This document shows, in pieces, positions 19,864 through 27,690 of a stretch of 64,000 nucleotides of DNA. The notes under the pieces are model-generated. The model worked only from the letters and a program-made list of their open reading frames with translations. It was not told where the DNA came from and made no database searches. Numbering within the stretch: position 1 is the first letter of the stretch; every line of letters starts with the position of its first letter. The stretch is from Nocardia asteroides (GTDB taxonomy: Bacteria > Actinomycetota > Actinomycetes > Mycobacteriales > Mycobacteriaceae): positions 2,294,001 through 2,358,000 of the forward strand of contig NZ_CP089214.1 in the NCBI RefSeq assembly GCF_021183625.1, read 5' to 3'. Both the position numbers and the translations under genes were made by a program.

Positions 19864-20328
19864 TCAGCGCATATCGAGATACCACATCGGCGCGATGTCC
19901 ACGTCGACAAGCATCGAGGCGAACATCGGCGTGACCGTGGCTGCGAGGAGCAGGAAGAACGGAGCGGAGAGCACGGTAAGGACAGCCCCGACGAGGTTCG
20001 ACGCGGCGGCGAAATCGGGGTCGTCCGGCCGGTAGACGATGGTCATCCGGCTGTCCATCCGAGGCCGGAGACTCACCGCGTCCAGCAACTCGACGACGCG
20101 TCGCTGACCGGCCTCGGTGACGAAGGCGACCGTCACAGTGAAGTGATACCGGTCCTCACCGACTGGGTACTCATCGTAGCTGTGGACAACAGCGGTGGCC
20201 CGATGCCCCAGCACCAGCAGGCGCACCCGCTCCACGACCTGCCAGACCCTGCTGAGCACCAGGATCGGCACGGCGACGCCGGCGATGATCCCACTGATGC
20301 CTATCACCGTTTCGAGCAGCGTCCCCAC
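19864..20328 (-). CDS. DUF3592-like membrane protein
   Basis: 154 aa with two membrane helices, about 5-26 (IGISGIIAGVAVPILVL) and about 110-130 (LVGAVLTVLSAPFFLLLAATV), flanking a soluble beta-rich domain containing ATAVVHSYDEYPVGED and MTIVYRPDDPDFA, as in DUF3592 proteins. Function unknown. GTG 20328 start. It lies just downstream of a decayed ABC ATPase on the same strand and may once have shared its transcript. Confidence 0.7.
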   Translation of the reverse strand: MGTLLETVIGISGIIAGVAVPILVLSRVWQVVERVRLLVLGHRATAVVHSYDEYPVGEDRYHFTVTVAFVTEAGQRRVVELLDAVSLRPRMDSRMTIVYRPDDPDFAAASNLVGAVLTVLSAPFFLLLAATVTPMFASMLVDVDIAPMWYLDMR

Positions 20329-20395
20329 TCCCGCAGCGTACCGAGCGCAGCACGCGCTGGCGGTGTGACGAACATCTGTCCTCCTGTGTCACCGA

Positions 20396-20651
20396 CTATT
20401 TCGCGCATCGGTAGCACCCCTGCGCGCCGCCTGTGCGCGATGTTCACCGGTGACGTCGCGGCGCTGATAGCCAACCAGCCCGAGCAGCAACCGGATCGTG
20501 GTCGACTTCCCGGCGCCGTTGGGCCCGAGGAACCCGAACACCTCGCCTGGCCGCATCTTGAGGGTGAGGTCGTCGACGGCTGGGGTACGTCCGAAGCGTT
20601 TGACAGGTTCTCGAGCGCGACAGCGGAGACATGCGCGGAAGGGGCGGCCAT
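20396..20651 (-). pseudogene. Decayed ABC transporter ATP-binding gene
   Basis: From ATG 20651 the frame reads [17 protein letters not shown] and then loses homology. One frame over, the text continues as [20 protein letters not shown] and [20 protein letters not shown], a textbook ABC Walker A region. A single-base frameshift near 20603-20608 therefore breaks the gene. After GLV the protein diverges and stops at 20396, so the Q-loop, signature, Walker B and everything after are gone. No permease gene is adjacent. Confidence 0.85.
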
Positions 20652-20842
20652 CAGGAAGCCTTTCGGGTCAGCGAATGCGACATTGCCGACCAGACTTCCC
20701 GGCGCACCTGTACCGAAAGGTACTCCCCCACCGCCCCGCGGGAAGGACCGAGCCGCTCCGATCGGCGCGTACAGCGGGCTAGGCTGGGCCCGGATCACGG
20801 TGGCGCCGAGCGGTTGCGGGCCGTCGGCTCGCGGGAGGGGAC

Positions 20843-21388
20843 ATGACCATGCAACTGACGGACCGGGGCGGGGCGGCGCAGTACCTGAAGATGGCGGTCG
20901 GCTGGGACCCGGTGCGGCGCGCCCGCTTCGGCTCCCGCAGCCGCGACATCGACCTCAACGCCGCGGCCCTGCTCTACGCCGATCGGACGCTGGTGGACGC
21001 GGTCTACCACGAGCAACTCACCTCCACCGACGGCGCGGTGCGGCACCACGGCGACAGCACCACCGGCGAGGGCAAGGGCGACAACGAGGTCATCACCATC
21101 GACCTGACCCGCCTCGGCGCGCACGTCGACGCGATCGCGCTGCTGGTCACCTGCTACACCGGCCAGAGCTTCCCGGAGATCGAGAACGCCTTCTGCCGGC
21201 TGCTCGACGGCGCCACCGACCGCGAGCTGACCCGCTACGACCTGTCCGCCGCCGGTCCCGTCTCCGGCCTGCTGATGGGGGTGCTGCACCGGAGCGGCTC
21301 CGCGTGGGAGTACCGCGGGCGAGAGCTGCCGCTCAATGCCAAGCATCCGGTCGAGGCCGTGCCCGCGATCACCGCGCAGCTGGGTTGA
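20843..21388 (+). CDS. TerD-family protein
   Basis: 181 aa, one TerD domain. Typical segments are AVGWDPV, RDIDLNAAALLYA, STTGEGKGDNEVITIDLTRL and VTCYTGQSFPEIENAFCRLLD; acidic loops of this fold bind calcium. TerD proteins belong to tellurite/stress-response systems, usually with several paralogues and TerC; here it stands alone. ATG 20843 follows a GAGGGG-type ribosome site. Confidence 0.88.
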   Translation: MTMQLTDRGGAAQYLKMAVGWDPVRRARFGSRSRDIDLNAAALLYADRTLVDAVYHEQLTSTDGAVRHHGDSTTGEGKGDNEVITIDLTRLGAHVDAIALLVTCYTGQSFPEIENAFCRLLDGATDRELTRYDLSAAGPVSGLLMGVLHRSGSAWEYRGRELPLNAKHPVEAVPAITAQLG

Positions 21389-21543
21389 GCGGCGCCTGAA
21401 TCCGGCAGCAGCGGCGGGCCGGGTCGGTGCCCGCGTCGGTTGCTGCGGCCCGGATCGTGGACCGAGACCCAACGTCTCGCAGCGGTGCTGCGGACCACCG
21501 AATAGCTCACCCGATCCGCTTCTCGCACAGATCCGAGGCAGCA

Positions 21544-21796
21544 ATGCGGGCTTTTCTCGTCGCACTGGTTTTCATCCTCGTGGCCCTCGTCTGCGCTCAC
21601 GCGGCCGGCCAACGATCTCGTCGCCCGGTACGAGACCGCGGCCGCGCTGCTGTGTCTGCCGCCGGCCGGCTACGCGCTGTGGGTCGCCTTCGACCCGCAC
21701 GGCAGGATCCCGCTGCCGGTCCTGGCCGGACTGGCCGTCTACTCGATCGCGGTGCTCTCCCTGGCCCGCTACCCGCTGGACAAGCTCCAGCGGTGA
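21544..21796 (+). pseudogene. Small membrane-protein gene with a frameshift
   Basis: ATG 21544 opens MRAFLVALVFILVALVCAHA, a clear membrane helix. At about 21601-21611 the coding signal moves one frame: NDLVARYETAAALLCLPPAG, then YALWVAFDPHGRIPLPVLAG, LAVYSIAVLSLARYPLDKLQ and R to TGA 21794-21796. Joined, they would make an 84-residue two- or three-helix protein. Each half has no sensible partner in its own frame. The cause may be a real mutation or a sequencing error. No family recognised. Confidence 0.6.
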
Positions 21797-21889
21797 CCGC
21801 CGTTCTCCAAGGAGAGACCCAGCCGTGGGTCCGCCCGGGTTTCGGTCCGGGCGACCCGGGTACCTGCGCGTCGCCGGAAGGAGGACGGA

Positions 21890-22321
21890 GTGGGGCGCTC
21901 CCGCGGGGAAACCCGGGTCGTCGCCGCGCTGATCGCGGTGGCGTGGCTGTGCGGCGGCTGCGCGAGCTGGGCGCTGTCGACGGGCAGCGCGCTCGATCAG
22001 GCCGCGGTGCAGACCGAGTCAGAGGTACAGACCCTGCGGCTGGCCGCCACCGCCGCGCTCCAGGAGCCGGCGCCGACGGTGCTGCTGGAGGTGGTCATCG
22101 ACGACGTCGATGCCGCGCTCGCCGAGGCGGCGGCGAAGGCGTCCGGCGGCGAAGGCGAGCCGGAACGGCGGGCCGCGCTGCTCGCGCTGATCGAAGACGG
22201 CCGCCGGATCGTCCCTGACCTGCGCGCGGCGGTGCGGGCGGGCGACGCCGCTGAGCTGCGCAACGGCCGGGACCGCGCCGACGGGGTCGCCGCCGCGCTG
22301 GACGAGTGGCGCGGCCGGTGA
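21890..22321 (+). CDS. Small exported protein, possible lipoprotein
   Basis: 143 aa from GTG 21890. Hydrophobic N-terminus (VVAALIAVAWLCGGC); the Cys could be a lipobox, but the preceding LCGG is a poor match. The rest is Ala/Glu-rich and helical, with a possible periplasmic helical-bundle or coiled-coil form. No family recognised. Its TGA overlaps the next start (GTGA), so it is coupled to the Nramp-like transporter and may be an accessory subunit. Confidence 0.6.
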   Translation: MGRSRGETRVVAALIAVAWLCGGCASWALSTGSALDQAAVQTESEVQTLRLAATAALQEPAPTVLLEVVIDDVDAALAEAAAKASGGEGEPERRAALLALIEDGRRIVPDLRAAVRAGDAAELRNGRDRADGVAAALDEWRGR

Positions 22322-23547
22322 GGAAACTGCTCGCGCTCACGCTCGGCGTGCTCACCGCCATCGGCGGCTTCGTCGATATCGGCGACATCGTCGCCAGCAG
22401 CACCATCGGCGCCCGCTACGGGCTGAGCCTGGTCTGGGTGCTGGCGATCGGGATCGTCTCGATCTGCGCGTTCGCGGAGATGTCCGGCCGGGTGGTGGCG
22501 GTGTCGGGGCGGCCGGTGTTCGACCTGGTCCGGGAGCGGCTGGGCCCGCGCACGGCCATGCTGAATCTGGCGGCTTCGTTCCTGGTCACGCTGCTCACCC
22601 TGATCGCGCAGATCGGCGGCATCGCGCTGGTGATCGAGCTGGCCAGCGGCATTCCGTACCTGGTGTGGATCGTGCCGATCGGCATCGGCGTGTGGCTGAT
22701 CGTGTGGCGCGTCGGATTCGAGCACATGGAACGCGCGTTCGGGCTCGCGGGGCTGACGATCCTGGTCTTCGCGGCGTCGCTGTGGTGGCTCGACCCGGAC
22801 TGGGGTGCGCTCGCCGGGCAGGTACTGCACCCGGCGCCCGCCGCGGACGAGCCGGTGCCGACCTACCTGTTCGCCGCGATCACACTGTTCGCCGCCGCCA
22901 TGACGCCGTACGAGGTGTTCTTCTTCTCCTCCGGCGGCGCCGAGGAGGGCTGGACCGTGCGCGACCTGCGCGTACAGCGGATCAACGTGATGCTCGGGTT
23001 CCCGCTCGGCGGTGCGCTGTCGCTGGCGATCATGGCCGTCGCGGCGGTCGTGCTGCTGCCCGCCGGGGTCGAGGTGGAGACGCTGGGGCAGGCGGTGCTC
23101 CCGGTGGCGCTTGCGCTCGGCGTCGCCGGTGGCGCCGCCGCGCTGTTCGGCTTCTTCGCCGCCACCGTCGGCGCTGCCCTGGAAACCGGGTTGAGCTGCG
23201 GTTACATGCTCGCGCAGTACTTCGGCTGGTCCTGGGGGAAGGCGCGGAGGCCCCGGCAGGCGGCGCGGTTCCACCTGGTGGTCGCGGTGTCGCTGCTGAT
23301 CGCCGTGCTGGTCGTGCAGACCGGGCTCGACCCGATCCTGATCACCGAGTACTCGCTGGTCTTCTCTGCGGTCGCGCTGCCCCTGACCTACCTTCCGGTG
23401 CTGATCGTGGCCAACGACCGGGAGTACCTGGGCGAGCACGTGAACGGCAAACTGAGCAATGGAATCGGCGTGCTCGCCCTTGTCGTAGTGCTGGTCGCCG
23501 CGCTGGCCGCGATACCGCTGATGATCGCGACGGGAATGGGCGCATGA
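22318..23547 (+). CDS. Nramp-like (SLC11-family) membrane transporter
   Basis: 409 aa with about eleven membrane helices. TM1 holds GFVDIGDIVASSTIGARYG and TM6 region AAMTPYEVFFFSSGG. Classical Nramp proteins use DPGN in TM1 and MPH in TM6 to bind Mn2+ or Fe2+. Here the Asn is Asp (DIGD) and the MPH is MTPY, so metal choice may differ, as it does in Nramp-related Mg2+ transporters. Direction and substrate are inferred. GTG 22318 overlaps the upstream stop; GTG 22306 is an alternative. Its own stop overlaps the next ATG. Confidence 0.75.
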   Translation: MRKLLALTLGVLTAIGGFVDIGDIVASSTIGARYGLSLVWVLAIGIVSICAFAEMSGRVVAVSGRPVFDLVRERLGPRTAMLNLAASFLVTLLTLIAQIGGIALVIELASGIPYLVWIVPIGIGVWLIVWRVGFEHMERAFGLAGLTILVFAASLWWLDPDWGALAGQVLHPAPAADEPVPTYLFAAITLFAAAMTPYEVFFFSSGGAEEGWTVRDLRVQRINVMLGFPLGGALSLAIMAVAAVVLLPAGVEVETLGQAVLPVALALGVAGGAAALFGFFAATVGAALETGLSCGYMLAQYFGWSWGKARRPRQAARFHLVVAVSLLIAVLVVQTGLDPILITEYSLVFSAVALPLTYLPVLIVANDREYLGEHVNGKLSNGIGVLALVVVLVAALAAIPLMIATGMGA

Positions 23548-23930
23548 ACGACTGGCGCGGGCACCGGGTGGTCGACCTCGGCGGCGAACTGCTCGACCGG
23601 CAGATCGTCGGCCCCGACGACGTCGCGATCGGCAAGGTGGACGATCTCACCCTCGCCCGCGCCGCGGACGGAACGTGGCACGTCACCGGGGTGCTGATCG
23701 GGACAGCGGCGCTGCTGCCGCACCTGCCCGCTCTCGTGCGGGCGCCCCTGCGCTGGTTCCTGCGCAGGACCGGCTCGGCGACCCCGCGCTGGATCCCGAT
23801 CCAGCAGGTCAGCGCGCTCGACTCCGCCGTGCACGTCACCGCCGCGGCCCGCGACGCCGCGGTCAGCCCGAGCGAGGCCCTGGTCCGCGCGCGCCTCGCC
23901 CGCATCCCGGGAGCGAACAGTGAATGCTAG
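23544..23930 (+). CDS. PRC-barrel domain protein
   Basis: 128 aa; ATG 23544 overlaps the transporter's TGA. The first half (LLDRQIVGPDDVAIGKVDDLTL) is a PRC-barrel beta strand set; the middle is VTGVLIGTAALLPHLPALVR and a basic helix, the end a linker. PRC barrels are small interaction domains found in the photosynthetic reaction-centre H subunit and in RNA-processing and metal-related proteins. A role in controlling the coupled transporter is inference. Confidence 0.7.
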   Translation: MNDWRGHRVVDLGGELLDRQIVGPDDVAIGKVDDLTLARAADGTWHVTGVLIGTAALLPHLPALVRAPLRWFLRRTGSATPRWIPIQQVSALDSAVHVTAAARDAAVSPSEALVRARLARIPGANSEC

Positions 23931-24246
23931 AGACCTGCTCGGCGCCGAGGTGCGCGACCCGGACGGGCGGTGCGGCTACGTCCTCGATCTGCGCGCGCAG
24001 GCCGACGATTCCGGCGCACTGGTCGTCACCGAGATCGTGGTGGGACGCAACCGGATGCGGTTGCTCGGGTACGACCGCAGCGACGAGCGCAGGCCGGTCG
24101 TGCTGCGCTGGATACTCGGCGTGGTGCATCGCTCCGCCCGCTGCGTTCCCGACGACGAGATCACCGTCGGGGACGCCGGGGTCCGGCTGCACCGGCCGTG
24201 GCGGGACTACCCCGGGCTGCACGAGATCCCGAAGCCGAGCCGGTGA
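23920..24246 (+). CDS. Second PRC-barrel-like protein
   Basis: 108 aa from GTG 23920, overlapping the previous gene by 11 bp. It starts ARDLLGAEVRDPDGRCGYVLDLRAQ and continues with VVTEIVVGRNRMRLLGYD, again PRC-barrel-like but without the long middle section of its neighbour. The end HRPWRDYPGLHEIPKPSR is probably disordered. It is the last gene of the exported protein-transporter-PRC-PRC operon. Confidence 0.65.
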   Translation: MNARDLLGAEVRDPDGRCGYVLDLRAQADDSGALVVTEIVVGRNRMRLLGYDRSDERRPVVLRWILGVVHRSARCVPDDEITVGDAGVRLHRPWRDYPGLHEIPKPSR

Positions 24247-24344
24247 CGCGGTCTCCCCGGTAGCCCCGGCCCGCTCTCGCCGGCCATCGACGGCCGCGAC
24301 CCCGAACTCGGCGGCACCGGGCCGCTGGTACGCGGGCGACACGG

Positions 24345-25163
24345 TCAGCGACCGATGCGCCGCGGCGGGGTCAGGCCGGGCGGCAGCCGCAGCGCCGGAT
24401 TCGCGGCCGGGTCGGCCGGGGCGCGGATGTGCGCGGCCACGATCGCCTCGGCGTGCGCGGTCGGGGTGCGGTCGTGCGCGCGGGCCAGCCGGAGCAGCCG
24501 CGCGCGGGCGACATCCAGGTCGAGGTCGAAGGATTCGGCGATGATCCCGGTGGCGGTGCCGAGCACGGCGGTACCGGCGAGCACGGTGTCGATGGTGTCG
24601 GTGACCGCGACCAGCCTGCCCTCGTGCCTGCCGGTGGAGAGCGCGATCGCGGTCAGATCGGCGAGGATCTGCCCGAAGTCGTTGGGTCGCTCGTTTCCCC
24701 ACGGATCGGCGGCGTGCACGACCACCGAGCCGAGCGGCAGCGTCAGCGCGGTGATCGGGAAGGCCCGCACCGAGCGCAGCCCCGCCGTCCTCGCCCGTTC
24801 CCGGTACGCCCCCCACCTGGCCCCCGGGCCGCTTCCGTCGGCGTCGGAGCGGGCAGCGCCGTCACCGAGGTCGCCGATCATCGCGACGGCGCCGTCGCGG
24901 GCACTGTCCATCCCGGGGCCGGTGACGTGCAGGCGCGGGTCGGCGACGCCGCTTCCGTCGCGCATGTACTCGGCCACGATCTGTAGCCCGGCCCCACCGG
25001 CCTCGGCCGAGCGCCGATCGGTCAGGATCACCGCCGCCGAGACGGCGTCGAAGCCTTCCTGGGCGTGGTGGGCCACCGAGTGCAGCACCGTCGGGACATC
25101 GAAGTCACCGGTCAGCACAGCGGTCAGCTCCGCCACCGCCAACCGCATCTGCGCGGTGTTCAT
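24345..25163 (-). CDS. GAF-ANTAR regulator (downstream member)
   Basis: 272 aa. N-terminal GAF-type sensor domain (about 10-165: FDAVSAAVILTDRRSA, SVRAFPITALTLPLGSVVVH), then an ANTAR-like region (VLGTATGIIAESFDLDLDVA then RARLLRLARAHDRTPTAHAE) which in its family binds dual-hexaloop RNAs and prevents transcription termination. The ANTAR part is degenerate compared with its partner. ATG 25161-25163 overlaps the stop of the upstream gene (TGATG). Confidence 0.78.
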   Translation of the reverse strand: MNTAQMRLAVAELTAVLTGDFDVPTVLHSVAHHAQEGFDAVSAAVILTDRRSAEAGGAGLQIVAEYMRDGSGVADPRLHVTGPGMDSARDGAVAMIGDLGDGAARSDADGSGPGARWGAYRERARTAGLRSVRAFPITALTLPLGSVVVHAADPWGNERPNDFGQILADLTAIALSTGRHEGRLVAVTDTIDTVLAGTAVLGTATGIIAESFDLDLDVARARLLRLARAHDRTPTAHAEAIVAAHIRAPADPAANPALRLPPGLTPPRRIGR

Positions 25164-25939
25164 CACTGTCCTCCATCGCTGTCCCGCTGGTCGCGCATGT
25201 TCAGCGTGCGCGCAACGATATCGGCGGCTACCTCGCTGATCGATCGCCCGTTGGCGTAGGCGTAGGCCCGCAACCGCGCCAGCGCCTCGTCCGGCGAGAC
25301 CGCCAGCTGCACCGCGACCATGCCCGCGGCGTTGAACACCACGGTCCTGGAGTATCCGTCGGCCACGCCCGCGCCGCGGGCGACCGCGGCCTCCACCGCG
25401 CCCTGCACCCCACCGGCCGCCCGGATGCGGCGCTCCCACTCCCCGCGCAGCGCCGCGCCGACCACGTCCGCGCACGCCCCGGCCGACTCCTGCTCGTCCG
25501 CCGAGAGCGCACCGGTCGTGCTGCGGTACAACTCCAGCACCCCGACCGCGCCCTGCGCGCCCGGCACCGGGAACGCGAACACCGCCCGCACCCCGAGGGC
25601 GAGCGCGTCGGCGCTGAAGGCGGGCCACCGCGCCCCGGCCGCCCCCGCGCTCAGATCCGGCCACAGCTCCCTGCGATCGTGGTGGTAGGCCTCCACACAC
25701 GGCCCCTCCCCGACCGTGAACTGCAGCTCGTCGATCTGCTGAGCCAGCGCGTCGGTCGCGTACACCAGCTCCCGCGCCTGCGAGGCGGCGCTGAGCACGG
25801 CGACCGCGGCGCCGTCGGTCCCGGTCAGCCGCACCGCCGAGGCGCACACGGTGCCGATCCCGCGCCACAGCTCCTCGCCACCGCTGCCGGTCGGGCCGGA
25901 CCGCGGTTCGGCAGGCTCCTCACGCCAGGTTTCCTCCAC
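25163..25939 (-). CDS. GAF-ANTAR regulator (upstream member)
   Basis: 258 aa. GAF domain about 25-165 (GTDGAAVAVLSA, FTVGEGPCVEAYHHDRRELW, AVFAFPVPGAQGAVGVLELY) followed by an ANTAR domain about 190-245 (TVVFNAAGMVAVQLAVSPDE then ALARLRAYAYANGRSISEVA). This is the standard actinobacterial RNA-binding antiterminator architecture. GTG 25939 start. It is translationally coupled to a second GAF-ANTAR gene, so the two proteins may work as a heterodimer. Signal unknown. Confidence 0.85.
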   Translation of the reverse strand: MEETWREEPAEPRSGPTGSGGEELWRGIGTVCASAVRLTGTDGAAVAVLSAASQARELVYATDALAQQIDELQFTVGEGPCVEAYHHDRRELWPDLSAGAAGARWPAFSADALALGVRAVFAFPVPGAQGAVGVLELYRSTTGALSADEQESAGACADVVGAALRGEWERRIRAAGGVQGAVEAAVARGAGVADGYSRTVVFNAAGMVAVQLAVSPDEALARLRAYAYANGRSISEVAADIVARTLNMRDQRDSDGGQ

Positions 25940-26122
25940 ACCGGCTCCATCCCTCGATCATCGGAACACTACTCGTCCGTCCGCCCCCCGGACGCGGGGA
26001 TCAGCGCGGCAGCAGCAGCTCGTCGCAGCTCAGGTCGATGCACACCTTCCTGCACCGGCAGGCACAGCGGGGCGAAGGCTGACGAGTTCCCGTCCGGGCC
26101 GGGACTCCCGCAGACTGGAGGG

Positions 26123-26815
26123 ATGGAGCAACGAGGGGACGCACGGCGGAGGTGGCTCCGGCCGCGGACGCTGGTGCGCGTGGGAGCGGTATCGGCGCTG
26201 GCGGTAGCCGTGCTGGTGGCGAGTTCGGTGGGGTGGATCCGGTGGCGCGGGGCCGGGGACGACCACTCGGTCGCGTCGGTGCCCGCGGCGGATGTGGCGA
26301 TTCTGTTCGGGGCGCAGATCTACGAGGAGCGCGGGGTGCCGTCGCCGTACCTGGCGGCGCGGCTGGATATCGGGCGCGAACTGCTGGCGGCGGGGAAGGT
26401 GAAGGCGCTGCTGGTCACCGGGGACAACAGCACGCCGGATCACGACGAGCCGACCGTCATGCGGGACTACCTGGTGCGCGGCGGGGTGCCGGAGCGCAAG
26501 GTCGCGCTGGACTACGCGGGGTTCGACACGTACCAGTCCTGCGTGCGGGCGAAGGAGATCTTCGGGGTCACCAGCGCGATCGTGGTGACGCAGGACTTCA
26601 GCATGCCGCGCACGATCGCGCTGTGCCGGACGGCGGGGATCGAGACCGAGGGGGTCGCCGACACCGGGCAGCCGCGGAACGGGATCTGGTGGAAGTGCTG
26701 GATGCGCGATCAGCTGGCCGCCGGGAAGGCGGCGCTGGCGATGATCACGCGGCCCGACCCGATGTTCCTCGGCAACCGGGAGACGAGTGTGCGGGACGCG
26801 ATGAACGCTCCGTAG
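26123..26815 (+). CDS. SanA/YdcF-type DUF218 envelope protein
   Basis: 230 aa, close to E. coli SanA in length. An N-terminal helix (about 21-43) anchors it; the DUF218 domain starts ADVAILFGAQIYEERGVPSPY and includes KALLVTGDNS, VPERKVALDYAGFDTYQSCV and AIVVTQDFSMPRTIALCRTAG. SanA affects envelope barrier function; the biochemical reaction of DUF218 proteins is mostly unknown. ATG 26123 sits directly after a GGAGGG run. Confidence 0.9.
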   Translation: MEQRGDARRRWLRPRTLVRVGAVSALAVAVLVASSVGWIRWRGAGDDHSVASVPAADVAILFGAQIYEERGVPSPYLAARLDIGRELLAAGKVKALLVTGDNSTPDHDEPTVMRDYLVRGGVPERKVALDYAGFDTYQSCVRAKEIFGVTSAIVVTQDFSMPRTIALCRTAGIETEGVADTGQPRNGIWWKCWMRDQLAAGKAALAMITRPDPMFLGNRETSVRDAMNAP

Positions 26816-26818
26816 TGG

Positions 26819-27142
26819 TCAGCGGGTAGCGGCGGGAACGACCAGCACCACGAGGACGATGCCGTCGGCTCCGTAGACGTACATGGTCTCGGGCAGCTCG
26901 AAGGTGTACGGATCCAGCCGGACGGTGCCGCCGTTCACCACCAGGTGCGGCGGCGCGGGCGACCAGGCCGCCGGGTCGTAGACGACCCGCGAGATCGGCC
27001 ATGACGCGGGCTGCAGCGCGGTGATCAGCTCGGGGAGTTCCGTGCCGAGGTCGCCGGAGCGCGGCCACCAGGTGGCATCGACATAGCCGCTCGGGTCCGG
27101 ATGCTGGGCGAAACGGGACGCGGGTGCAGGTGACGGCGCCAT
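26819..27142 (-). CDS. DUF5994-like small protein
   Basis: 107 aa cytoplasmic protein. The pattern DATWWPRSGDLGTELPELIT followed by ISRVVYDPAAWSPAPPHLVV and VRLDPYTFELPETMYVYGAD is that of a small actinobacterial family (DUF5994 as I recall it) with no known role. It converges on the SanA-like gene with a 3-bp gap. Confidence 0.7.
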   Translation of the reverse strand: MAPSPAPASRFAQHPDPSGYVDATWWPRSGDLGTELPELITALQPASWPISRVVYDPAAWSPAPPHLVVNGGTVRLDPYTFELPETMYVYGADGIVLVVLVVPAATR

Positions 27143-27202
27143 CGGACGCTCCCGTCGCGGCCGGGGAAGGGCCGGATCGTAGATCCGGCGACGACGCAGC
27201 CT

Positions 27203-27334
27203 CTACTGGTCAGCGTCCGGGTTCCCGCCGGATACCGCCGACCCTACGCCCCGCGCGCAGCGGGCCGGGGCATCGACAGGCGGGTAGGCCGAGGGTGTCT
27301 CTGGCTCGCCCATCGGCAGCGGGCTATCGAACAT
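27203..27334 (-). CDS. Candidate 43-aa small protein
   Basis: ATG 27334 is preceded on its strand by GAAGGAG at an 8-9 nt spacing, one of the best ribosome sites in this region. The product MFDSPLPMGEPETPSAYPPV..., 43 aa, is Pro-rich with no membrane helix or known motif. The upstream side is comparatively AT-rich, as a promoter would be. Support is the ribosome site only. Confidence 0.4.
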   Translation of the reverse strand: MFDSPLPMGEPETPSAYPPVDAPARCARGVGSAVSGGNPDADQ

Positions 27335-27690
27335 GGGCGAAATCTCCTTCGTCCAGGCGTGCTCGGCGGAGAGGCAAAAGTCCGTGCCGATAAAACCTGC
27401 GGCCCGGGTCGCTCCGAGGGGGGCGGCACTCCGATCGCCCGGCATTTCTCCGCCGAGCGGAATTTATTGCGCAGCGCTGCGAAAGATGCCGATCGGCAGA
27501 TCGCCCCCGGCGCTCTAGACTGAGGAAAAGGCTGCGACCCTCGCCTTCTTCCTGTCCCTGACCCCGGCAGTCGAATACCGCGGGTGGCGCCGAGACCATC
27601 TCTTGACCGGTAGCGCCCTCGAACGATCGAGGCCCGCTTCCGCGATCCGATGTCTCGTCCGCACCATCCCCTCGACTCGCAGGAGTACGG
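27335..27690. other. Intergenic region without a clear gene
   Basis: Only shadow frames are open here. It probably holds the promoters of the leftward small ORF and the rightward DUF998 gene: AT-rich runs occur at about 27377-27395 and 27460-27490, the latter containing AATTTATTG. No strong hairpin was seen. Confidence 0.4.

Noticed and set aside
21427..22218. 263-codon frame through the small membrane gene
   Set aside because: Reads as a helix for 22 residues and then Arg/Gly-rich noise; the real continuation is in the next frame.
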